From JAHBTB01 sp964451255 (GTDB taxonomy: Bacteria; Armatimonadota; Fimbriimonadia; Fimbriimonadales; Fimbriimonadaceae), in contig CAYVHL010000008.1 of NCBI GenBank assembly GCA_964451255.1, positions 1-64,000 on the forward strand: a stretch of DNA of 64,000 nt, written 5' to 3'. Position 1 is the stretch's first letter, and each line of letters opens with the position of its first letter. A model generated the notes under the pieces. It saw nothing but the letters and a program-made list of their open reading frames with translations, did not search any database and had not been told where the DNA came from. Shown in pieces: positions 15,947 through 23,384 of this stretch. The position numbers were made by a program, and so were the translations under genes.

Positions 15947-16461
15947 GGAGCCTCTTCCTCAAAGAGTCCTGGAATGACGTGTATGACGATCCGCTTTGTC
16001 GTGAGATCGACCTCGCGGACAAAGTCCTTCACTGCCGGCACCAGAGCGCCGGACACGACGAGCAGGGAATGGGCAGGTGAGGGAAGCACATCGTCTACCT
16101 TTCCCAGGAACTCGCCATTCTGATCAAAAGCATCTAGTCCCAGAAGGTCGGTGGCCACAAACTCACCTTTTCCAAGCTTAGGCCTGTCGGTTGACGGAAC
16201 CGTGATGTATGCCCATTTGAGGGCCTCAGCCGCTTCCACAGTGTTGATATCCTCAAAGACGACCCTAGCCTGCCCCTTGTGCCAAGAGACCGATTTGACC
16301 CTCATCTCCACACCGCCGACGAAGAGCCGATTGCCTCGGGAGAATCGCTCAGGGAAGTCGGTCATGCATTCAACCCGGACACCCCCAAGGATGCCGTGGG
16401 GAGCCACTATTTGGCCCACGGTGACATGCCCGACTGGAGGGGGCGGACCGTTCGTCCGCAT
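15943..16461 (-). CDS. rimM: Ribosome maturation factor RimM
   Basis: A 172-residue 16S rRNA processing factor that binds S19 (uS19). It shows the N-terminal RimM barrel (TVGQIVAPHGILGGVRVECMTDFPERF) and the PRC-barrel part (VATDLLGLDAFDQNGEFLGKV). ATG at 16461 is used; the open frame upstream covers khpA and lacks similarity. It sits 4 bases after khpA and overlaps obg, so it is translationally coupled. Confidence 0.92.
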   Translation of the reverse strand: MRTNGPPPPVGHVTVGQIVAPHGILGGVRVECMTDFPERFSRGNRLFVGGVEMRVKSVSWHKGQARVVFEDINTVEAAEALKWAYITVPSTDRPKLGKGEFVATDLLGLDAFDQNGEFLGKVDDVLPSPAHSLLVVSGALVPAVKDFVREVDLTTKRIVIHVIPGLFEEEAP

Positions 16462-16465
16462 CGCC

Positions 16466-16714
16466 TTAGTTCTCGGTGGGCACCTTGACGACGGTCTTGA
16501 TACGCGCCTTGGCACCCGCCGCACCGACGAGCTGTCGAATACTGCTGATGACTCGGCCGTCTTTGCCGATGACACGCCCGACGTCGTTGGGTGCGACATT
16601 GACGATGAAGATCGTCGCCGCCCGGTCGCGGCTTTCAGTCACTGATACGGCATCCGGGTCGCTGACCACGAGACGGATGACATGTTCGACCAACGGGACG
16701 AGGTCGCTGCTCAT
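16466..16714 (-). CDS. khpA: KH-domain RNA-binding protein KhpA
   Basis: An 82-residue single KH domain protein with the GxxG loop in GRVIGKDGRVISSIRQL. The position between rpsP and rimM is the classic place of this small protein (YlqC/KhpA), which partners KhpB/Jag in other bacteria. The start overlaps the rpsP stop by 4 bases. Confidence 0.9.
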   Translation of the reverse strand: MSSDLVPLVEHVIRLVVSDPDAVSVTESRDRAATIFIVNVAPNDVGRVIGKDGRVISSIRQLVGAAGAKARIKTVVKVPTEN

Positions 16715-17184
16715 TCTCCGGCCTCCTCACTCGAGCCCGCGGTCTCGGCGACAGGTGCCTCAGGCTCGTCTTGAGGGGTTACTTGGGCGGTTGGGGCTTC
16801 GACTTTCGGCTCCTCGGCCTTCGGAGCCGGGTCGGCGACAGCAACGGCCGTGGCCGACATCACCGATTTCTGGCTCATCGCTTCTGTGCGCTTGTCCAAG
16901 AACTTATAGCTTGCCTTGGCGTTTGGACGCTGGGCAAAGAATTGGTCGAGAACCCCCTCGCGCTTGAAAATGATGGCGACGGTCTCGGTGGGCTGAGCGC
17001 CACTGAGCAGCCAGTGCAAGGCGCGGTCTTGCTTGATCGCGACCGTCTTGGGATTAGTGAGCGGATTATAGGTGCCCAAGATCTCGATGGCCGCGCCGTC
17101 GCGCCCGCTGTCGGCCTTCGCGACCACGACGCGATAGAACGGCCGGTGTTTGTTACCCTGTCGTTTGAGGCGGATTTTAACCAC
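16711..17184 (-). CDS. rpsP: Small ribosomal subunit protein bS16
   Basis: 157 residues. The first ~85 are bS16 (MVKIRLKRQGNKHRPFYRVV, EILGTYNPLTNPK, GAQPTETV). The remaining ~50 residues form a low-complexity Ala/Glu/Pro-rich acidic tail that standard bS16 lacks. The start is GTG at 17184 with AGGAGA about 15 bases upstream. It follows ffh by 35 bases in the same operon. Confidence 0.94.
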   Translation of the reverse strand: MVKIRLKRQGNKHRPFYRVVVAKADSGRDGAAIEILGTYNPLTNPKTVAIKQDRALHWLLSGAQPTETVAIIFKREGVLDQFFAQRPNAKASYKFLDKRTEAMSQKSVMSATAVAVADPAPKAEEPKVEAPTAQVTPQDEPEAPVAETAGSSEEAGE

Positions 17185-17219
17185 GGTGAGTAATAAATTC
17201 TCCTGCTTTCTTTGTCGCC

Positions 17220-18560
17220 CTACCGGCGCTTGCCCAGTTTCTTGAAGCGCTTGCCCATCTGGTTGAACTGCTTCATGCTGCGCCGCATCATATAGAGCTG
17301 GTCGATCAGGCGGTTGACTTCCTCGGGGCTCCTACCGGAACCACGCGCGATCCGTCTGCGCCGTGAGCCGTTGAGTATATCCGGATTGGTCCGCTCCTGG
17401 GGAGTCATGCTCAGCACGATGGCTTCTAAGTAGTCCATCTGGCGGTCATCAATACCCTCCAGAGCCTCCTCTGGCACCTGACCAGCCAGACCAGGAACCA
17501 TTTTCAGGACGTTCTTGAGCGGCCCCATCTTTCGGACCATCCGCATCTGTTGCATGAAGTCGTTGAAATCGAGCTTGCCCGACTTCATCTTGTCTTCGAT
17601 GCCTTGGGGATCCTCGCCGACCATGGCGGTCTCGACCCTTTCGATGATGCCGAGGACGTCGCCCATGCCGATGATGCGGCCGGCCATCCGGTCAGGGAAG
17701 AAGCTCTCAAGCGCGTCTACTGCCTCGCCGGTCCCGACGAAGCGCACTGGAACACCGGTCGTGGCCTTGACGCTTAGCACAGCGCCGCCACGGGCGTCGC
17801 CGTCTAGCTTTGTGAAGACCGTCCCAGTCAGCTGGAGCTTTTGGTGGAAAGCGTCTGCGACATTGACGGCCTCTTGGCCGGTGGTGGAGTCCAGAACAAG
17901 GAAGACTTCGTTCGGCTTCGTGGCTTGCGCGACACGTTGGATCTCGTCCATCAGCTTTTCGTCGATGCTGAGCCGGCCCGCCGTGTCAAGGATGACGACG
18001 TCGTTGAACAGATACTTGGCCTTGTCGATCGCCTTCCTTGCGACCTCCACGGGATCGGTCGTACCGCCCGCGTCGTCAGGGCCAAAGACGGGGACGTCTA
18101 CTTGTTGACCCAGCACTTGGAGTTGCTTCACGGCGGCTGGGCGTTGAAGGTCGCAAGCGGCCATCAGCGGCTTCTTGCCTTGCTTGGCGAACCAGCTGGC
18201 CAGCTTGGCGCAGGTGGTGGTTTTTCCCGAGCCTTGGAGGCCGGCCATCAGAACCACTGTCGGTGGGTTCGGCGCCCAATTCACAGCCACTTCATCGCCA
18301 CCGAGCAGATCGACGATCTCGTCGCGGACGATTTTGACTATGGTTTGGTCGGCGGTCAGGCTCCCAAAGACTTCTTCACCGACCGCCTTCTCCTTAATCT
18401 TCTTGACGAAGTCTTTGGCGACTTGAAAATTGACGTCTGCTTCAAGGAGGGCCACACGAACCTCCCGGAGCATCGTGTTGACGTCATCCTCGGTGAGGCG
18501 GCCCTTCTTTCGGAGCGCGGCGAAGATGCCGGTCATCCGTCTCGTGAGGTTGTCAAGCAA
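17220..18560 (-). CDS. ffh: Signal recognition particle protein Ffh (SRP54)
   Basis: A 446-residue GTPase that targets nascent membrane proteins. The N domain starts MLDNLTRRMTGIFAALRKKG. The G domain has P-loop GLQGSGKTTTCAKL near residue 107, DTAGRL and TKLDGDARGG. The Met-rich M domain for signal and SRP RNA binding has FMQQMRMVRKMGPL and SGRSPEEVNRLI. The start is TTG at 18560, which matches the family N terminus exactly; the next ATG would remove part of the first helix. It is the first gene of the rpsP-rimM-obg operon. No SRP RNA gene was recognised here. Confidence 0.96.
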   Translation of the reverse strand: MLDNLTRRMTGIFAALRKKGRLTEDDVNTMLREVRVALLEADVNFQVAKDFVKKIKEKAVGEEVFGSLTADQTIVKIVRDEIVDLLGGDEVAVNWAPNPPTVVLMAGLQGSGKTTTCAKLASWFAKQGKKPLMAACDLQRPAAVKQLQVLGQQVDVPVFGPDDAGGTTDPVEVARKAIDKAKYLFNDVVILDTAGRLSIDEKLMDEIQRVAQATKPNEVFLVLDSTTGQEAVNVADAFHQKLQLTGTVFTKLDGDARGGAVLSVKATTGVPVRFVGTGEAVDALESFFPDRMAGRIIGMGDVLGIIERVETAMVGEDPQGIEDKMKSGKLDFNDFMQQMRMVRKMGPLKNVLKMVPGLAGQVPEEALEGIDDRQMDYLEAIVLSMTPQERTNPDILNGSRRRRIARGSGRSPEEVNRLIDQLYMMRRSMKQFNQMGKRFKKLGKRR

Positions 18561-18623
18561 GGTCAGGAGTTTACCGTCGGCACATTTTTCGACTCGGTCT
18601 TAGGTTCCTAGCTCGAAACCCCG

Positions 18624-18914
18624 ATGCTGAAAATGGCGTCTCAAGAACTGTCGCCCACGAAGGGCGGCTCCGGGACCAAGCGGGTTTTCACCATGGACGA
18701 CAATCTGGATTCAACCAAGATGAAGGGTCTGCCAGCTGGCTGGTTGATCCTCGGGGCCACGTGCGGCGTCGTCGCAGCGATGCTCGTATGGCGTCGCGCC
18801 AAGTCCGGCCCGAACCCGTGGGATGTCGACAGCGTGCTCAACGCGTGCGACAAGGCCGCAAGCAAACTAGAAGGACTCCTTCACCAGGAGAGCCACGCTC
18901 GTCAGATGGGTTGA
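18624..18914 (+). CDS. Small single-span membrane protein
   Basis: A 96-residue protein, or shorter if a later ATG is used. It has one membrane helix (GWLILGATCGVVAAMLVW) followed by RRAK and a helical tail with DSVLNACDKAASKLEGLL. The layout resembles YtxH-like or other small anchored proteins, but no family is certain. It diverges from ffh across a 63-base gap that must hold both promoters. The stretch 18915-19055 after it contains nothing recognisable. Confidence 0.5.
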   Translation: MLKMASQELSPTKGGSGTKRVFTMDDNLDSTKMKGLPAGWLILGATCGVVAAMLVWRRAKSGPNPWDVDSVLNACDKAASKLEGLLHQESHARQMG

Positions 18915-19055
18915 CCTCCTTTTGACGTGTCGCGCCACCAGGTGCTCCTCACACGACTATCAGCTGCACTTCTGGCTGATGGGCATCGTTCTGATAATCG
19001 TTATTATGACAACGACGGATCTCGCAACGTGCTCCCCTACTGTGGGCATGAAGAT

Positions 19056-19088
19056 TCCCCTGGATCGCCGTGTCTGAGATCCAGGGGA
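19056..19088. terminator. Stem-loop downstream of the Asp-box propeller gene
   Basis: An 11-bp perfect inverted repeat (19056-19066 with 19078-19088) lies 12 bases beyond the stop of the minus-strand gene at 19101. No long T run is seen on either side, so termination strength is unclear. Confidence 0.45.
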
Positions 19089-19100
19089 TGAAGGCCCCAA

Positions 19101-21689
19101 TTAGTGAATGCCGTTGTCAGGGTCGTAGGATCGGCTCAGGTCCTCGACGTGGACGGCGACTTTCGCAATCTTGCCATCAGCATCAAGGGTCGCGGTCAGG
19201 TCTCCTGCGTTTGAGCCGCGTCGGTTAGGACGGTACGTCACGACGTTCAGTCCGGCGTTTCCGCTACCACTGAGGGTCGTGACAACTTCCCCTGATGCGT
19301 CCGTGATCGTCACCTTAGCCTTGTTGTCCTTGGTGGCCGCCTTGAGCCAGTAAAAGATCTGCGTCGAAGGTTGTGTGTTCTTGGCATACCAGACGTTGTC
19401 ACCCTCCCACTCGGGGCCGCCGACGAAGCCTAGGAGATAGACGGTGGCCGGCGGCACGAGGGCGACGTCTTGCTCTCGTCTGCTTTGGGTCAGATACTCC
19501 AACGGTGCGAACGGCACCGTCCACAGTGATCTGCCGTGCGTGCCGACTAGGAGATCCTTCTCCCTCGGATGGATGAGCACGTCGTCAACCCGGACTGTCG
19601 GAAAGGCTTCGTCCTTTCCGTATTTCGTCCATGTGCCGCCTCGATCCATGGACACGTACATGCCGACCTCAGTACCAAGGATCAGCAGAGACGGGTTGTC
19701 CACTCCTTCCTTGATCACGTAGGCACAGTTGTTCGGGCCAAGGTCTTTAGCGAGTCGAGTCCAAGTCTTACCGAAATCCTCGGTCACGTAGACATATGTA
19801 TTAAAGTCGTCGCTCCGATGTCCGTCAAATGTCGCATAGGCTCGGCCAAGCACATGGTGGGACGCCTGCACACGGCTGCACCAAGTAAACCTGGGCAAGT
19901 CGGGGATGTTGGCAGTCACGTCTTTCCACGTGTGGCCGTCGTCTTCGGTCACATGGACAAGCCCATCGTCGCTGCCAGCCCAGATGACGCCTCGCTTGAG
20001 GGACGACTCGCTGACAGTGATGAGCGTGCAGTGTCGTTCCGCACCTGTGTCTTCCGGCGTCACACCGGCTCGGGGTTTCTGCTTGTCCGGGTCGTTCGTC
20101 GTCAGGTCTGGGCTGATCGCCTCCCAGTGGGCACCGCGATCCACGCTTTTGAAGAGATAGTTTCCACCTACGTATAGGGTCGCCGAGTTGTGGGGGGAGA
20201 TGATGACGGGGGTGCTCCAGTTGAATCGGGCACGCAATCCGGTCACGCGAGGCTGGATGAACGCCTGTGCCCCGGTTTCCTGGTTATAGCGGACGAGCGC
20301 CCCACCCTGGCTCTCTGAGTACACCCAGCGCCAGTCCTCGGGGTCGACTTGCACGTGGAAGCCGTCGCCCCCGCCGATGTTGTACCAGTCGTAAAACGCC
20401 ACGCCACCCCGACGGGTCTGGGTCGGCCCTGCCCAACTGCCGTTGTCCTGCAGACCGCCATAGACGTAGTAGGGCTTCCGCATATCGACTGCGACCCCGT
20501 AGTATTGGCCGATCCGCATAGTGTTGGCGTGTTGCCAGGTCGCGCCACGGTCGTGGGTAATCCCCAAGCCGCCGTCCTCACCGACCATCACGTTCTCGCT
20601 GTCGGCCGGGTTGATCCAGCATGCGTGGAAGTCGACGTGAACGGAGATGTTCACGGCGCGGAACGTCTTGCCCATGTCTTCCGACACGTGAAAATTTGTC
20701 CCACAGACATACACACGCTTGTCATCGTTCGGATCGATCCGGATTTGGCTGAAGTAAAACGGTCTCGGGTTTGTGTTGGACATGTACTTCCAACTTTCGC
20801 CTCCGTCCTCGCTTCGATAGATGCCGCCCTTGTCTGCGGCTTCGATCTCGGCCATCACTATCCGAGGGTTCTTGCGGTAGTAACTCAGGCCGACCCTGCC
20901 CATTGTCGCTGTCGGGAGCCCTTTCGTCAGCTTCCTCCACGTCTTCCCTGCGTCGGTGGACTTGTAGATGGCCGACCCCGGGCCTCCGCTTGCAAATTTG
21001 TAGGCCCACCTCATCCGCTCGTACATCGCGCAAATGAGGGTGTTCGGGTTCTTGGGATCCATCTGCAAGTCGATGACACCAGTCCGCTTGTCGACTGCCA
21101 GAAGACGGGTCCAACTCTTGCCGCCGTCGGTGGTCTTGTATAGGCCGCGCTCATCGTTCTCGCCCCACAGGTGGCCGAGTGCGCCGACGTACACCGTGTC
21201 GGCGTGCTTCGGGTCGATGATGACCCGGCTGATGTGCATTGTCTCCTTGAGCCCTAGATATGTCCAGGTCTTGCCGCCGTCCTTTGATCGGTAGACGCCT
21301 CCACCCCAACTTGAGCTGTTCCGGCTGTTCTGTTCACCGGTGCCGAGCCATACGTCGTCGGGGTCGTTTTGGTTGACTGCGACCGAGCCTAGCGCTGCCA
21401 CGTCCTCGTTCGTAAAGGTCGGGCTGAACGTCAGGCCCCCGTTTGTAGTCTTCCAGAGGCCGCCGCTAGCCGAAGCGACGTAAAAAATGCGCGAATCCTT
21501 TTCGTAAACCCCAATGTCGCTGATCCGACCGCCCATGGTCGTCGGCCCCAACTCACGTGGTGTCAGCGTGCGGAGCATTTGGTTGACGTCTAAGCTTGAA
21601 TCGGTCGCTGGCGTCGCCGCGGGGGCTGACGTTTGGCCAATTGCGCTGGCAACCACACCTAGGAACGCGGCGACGAGAAAGGCCCTCAT
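19101..21689 (-). CDS. Secreted VPS10/sortilin-like Asp-box beta-propeller protein
   Basis: An 862-residue exported protein with a clear signal peptide (MRAFLVAAFLGVVASAIGQ). It carries about ten or eleven Asp-box (BNR) repeats of the SxDGGxTW type (YRSKDGGKTW, YKTTDGGKSW, YRSEDGGESW, YVTEDFGKTW and others), spaced as in tandem beta-propellers of the VPS10/sortilin and sialidase superfamilies. No catalytic residues can be assigned. The last ~120 residues form a separate beta-rich domain (KVTITDASGEVVTTLSGSG). Related proteins are abundant in Armatimonadota and Acidobacteriota; their substrates are unknown. Confidence 0.85.
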   Translation of the reverse strand: MRAFLVAAFLGVVASAIGQTSAPAATPATDSSLDVNQMLRTLTPRELGPTTMGGRISDIGVYEKDSRIFYVASASGGLWKTTNGGLTFSPTFTNEDVAALGSVAVNQNDPDDVWLGTGEQNSRNSSSWGGGVYRSKDGGKTWTYLGLKETMHISRVIIDPKHADTVYVGALGHLWGENDERGLYKTTDGGKSWTRLLAVDKRTGVIDLQMDPKNPNTLICAMYERMRWAYKFASGGPGSAIYKSTDAGKTWRKLTKGLPTATMGRVGLSYYRKNPRIVMAEIEAADKGGIYRSEDGGESWKYMSNTNPRPFYFSQIRIDPNDDKRVYVCGTNFHVSEDMGKTFRAVNISVHVDFHACWINPADSENVMVGEDGGLGITHDRGATWQHANTMRIGQYYGVAVDMRKPYYVYGGLQDNGSWAGPTQTRRGGVAFYDWYNIGGGDGFHVQVDPEDWRWVYSESQGGALVRYNQETGAQAFIQPRVTGLRARFNWSTPVIISPHNSATLYVGGNYLFKSVDRGAHWEAISPDLTTNDPDKQKPRAGVTPEDTGAERHCTLITVSESSLKRGVIWAGSDDGLVHVTEDDGHTWKDVTANIPDLPRFTWCSRVQASHHVLGRAYATFDGHRSDDFNTYVYVTEDFGKTWTRLAKDLGPNNCAYVIKEGVDNPSLLILGTEVGMYVSMDRGGTWTKYGKDEAFPTVRVDDVLIHPREKDLLVGTHGRSLWTVPFAPLEYLTQSRREQDVALVPPATVYLLGFVGGPEWEGDNVWYAKNTQPSTQIFYWLKAATKDNKAKVTITDASGEVVTTLSGSGNAGLNVVTYRPNRRGSNAGDLTATLDADGKIAKVAVHVEDLSRSYDPDNGIH

Positions 21690-21733
21690 AACGCCAAGAA
21701 CGATACTCTATACAGCTTCTGAAATTGTCAAGT

Positions 21734-22549
21734 TTAGAGGACGCCAATGTCGCGCAGGGCTTGTTTCCACTTGGTGTGCACGTACCGAGGCACCGCCATC
21801 GGATCGGTGGCAGTCTCAACGGGCTGTTGAGATTCGGTGAATCCCAGTTTGTACCCGGCGGCCCGCGCAGCTTCCATAACCCTTTCGTCGTACTTGCCGT
21901 TCGGGTAGGCGATGTACCGCACGTCGACGTCGAGGTGTTCCCTAAGGGACTGGGCCGAATCAACCATCTCGTGCTTCAATTCGGCGTCCGTCAGCTTGGT
22001 GATGTCCTCGGGATGGCTGCACGTCTCACTGCCGATAGAAGGCAATCGCTGTCGGAGCAGGCTCTGGAGAGTGCCCCAGGGTAGCTTCGGCCTTCCCTCC
22101 ACGTTGCCCACGTAGTCGGTGTGCACAAACGAAGTGTAAGGGATGCTTCTCTTCCTGAGCACTGGCCATCCATACGTGGCCTGGCCGGCGTAGTTGTCTG
22201 CGAAGGTGATCGCGACCTGGGGCCCTGTCGGTTGTTTTCCTCCGAAGAGTTCATCCTCGATATCCCTGAGCGTCACGAACCTGACACCGAGCTTGGCGAT
22301 AGCGTCCATCTGCTCCATGAGCTCTGGAACCGAGCAATCGAACCACAAGGAATCCTTGTTTCGCTTCGGAATGATGTCGTGGTATACGAGGATGACCGTC
22401 TTGCGAAAGTTCGGACGGACGAAAGCGCGCGGTGCCTCCGAGACCTGTGCCTTGGGTTGTGGCACCTGTGGTGCCCGAGGCTGGGCCGGGCGGTCGGTGC
22501 ACCCGACCACCGCCAGAGCCAATATCAGTGCTGCAACTCGGGCACCCAT
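21734..22549 (-). CDS. Polysaccharide deacetylase-type lipoprotein
   Basis: 271 residues with signal peptide and lipobox VVGC near residue 17. The body has the CE4 pattern: VILVYHDIIP, an Asp pair region ITFADNYAGQ (family TFDDG altered to TFADN), HTDY, ETCSHPED and the late AYPNGKYDERV motif. Loss of the usual second Asp (DDG becomes ADN) casts some doubt on activity. ATG at 22549 gives the signal peptide; it overlaps the end of mutM by 25 bases, suggesting coupling. Confidence 0.8.
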   Translation of the reverse strand: MGARVAALILALAVVGCTDRPAQPRAPQVPQPKAQVSEAPRAFVRPNFRKTVILVYHDIIPKRNKDSLWFDCSVPELMEQMDAIAKLGVRFVTLRDIEDELFGGKQPTGPQVAITFADNYAGQATYGWPVLRKRSIPYTSFVHTDYVGNVEGRPKLPWGTLQSLLRQRLPSIGSETCSHPEDITKLTDAELKHEMVDSAQSLREHLDVDVRYIAYPNGKYDERVMEAARAAGYKLGFTESQQPVETATDPMAVPRYVHTKWKQALRDIGVL

Positions 22550-23352
22550 GCCGCCGTCCTCCCTCCGACCTTGTCCCGCCGGATCGCCTTGCCACACAAA
22601 GTCTGGGGTCCCTTGCCGCCGCCCCATCGGACATGGAACAGCCAGTCCTCAGGGTACCTGGATGGGTCGGCGTCCGCTTCGACCGCGATGTCCAACACCT
22701 GCGTGATCGCCCCGCACAGGGCACTGATCTCGCCCTGGGTCAGAGACTCCCCGGTCCGGTGGGGGCTGATCCTTGCCGCCAACAAGACCTCGTCCGCCAC
22801 CCAGTTCCCTATCCCCGCGAACCTGGCCTGGTCGAGCAAAAGGGACTTGACCGGCGCCTTGCTCTCTAACAACTTCGAGCAATCGACTTTCCCAGTCCAT
22901 GCGTCCGGGCCCAGCTTCACAATCCTTTGGTCTTGACTTGGGTCGCCGCCTAACCAGATCCTTGCCAACCGTCTGCCGTCGGTGAAGGCCAGGCACCTTC
23001 CATCTTCGGTCGTGACGAGAAGCTTGAGAAACTTTGGCCGGCCCGACGTATCGTCCATCGGAGCGGCGCCATGAGAGACGAGTCGCCTCTCCCGGCCGCC
23101 CACTTCTCTGACCCATCCAGACATGCCTAGGTGGCCGAACAGCGTCTTACCGTCATTCAAACACCACCAGAACACCTTCCCTATTCTTCCCGTGCCCGTG
23201 ACGGTGGCGCCGCCAAGGGTCTGCTCGACCGCTTGCGCAGGCGACTCGTAGACGATCGAATCCTCAGCCGCTTCGGCCCGGACGATCTTATGACCAACCA
23301 ACACACGCTCGCACAGCCGGCGGACAGACTCGACTTCCGGCAACTCGGGCAT
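22525..23352 (-). CDS. mutM: Formamidopyrimidine-DNA glycosylase family (Fpg/Nei), zinc ligands missing
   Basis: A 275-residue base-excision repair glycosylase/AP lyase. The N terminus MPELPEVESVRR supplies the catalytic Pro and Glu. The helix-two-turn-helix region (DQARFAGIGNWVADEVLLAARISP) is intact. At the C terminus a normal Fpg has four Cys in a zinc finger; here only one remains (TLCGKAIRRDKVGGRT) and the second Cys pair is replaced by WVPELQ. It may therefore be a zincless-finger type, as known in some Fpg/Nei relatives. ATG at 23352 gives the canonical start. Confidence 0.88.
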   Translation of the reverse strand: MPELPEVESVRRLCERVLVGHKIVRAEAAEDSIVYESPAQAVEQTLGGATVTGTGRIGKVFWWCLNDGKTLFGHLGMSGWVREVGGRERRLVSHGAAPMDDTSGRPKFLKLLVTTEDGRCLAFTDGRRLARIWLGGDPSQDQRIVKLGPDAWTGKVDCSKLLESKAPVKSLLLDQARFAGIGNWVADEVLLAARISPHRTGESLTQGEISALCGAITQVLDIAVEADADPSRYPEDWLFHVRWGGGKGPQTLCGKAIRRDKVGGRTAAWVPELQH

Positions 23353-23384
23353 GTACGCAAGTCTAGCTGGTAGCCTCCCTGACG

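Noticed and set aside
17841..18611. A 256-codon open frame on the plus strand across ffh
   Set aside because: Composition-driven antisense frame of ffh with no domain; ffh itself is certain.
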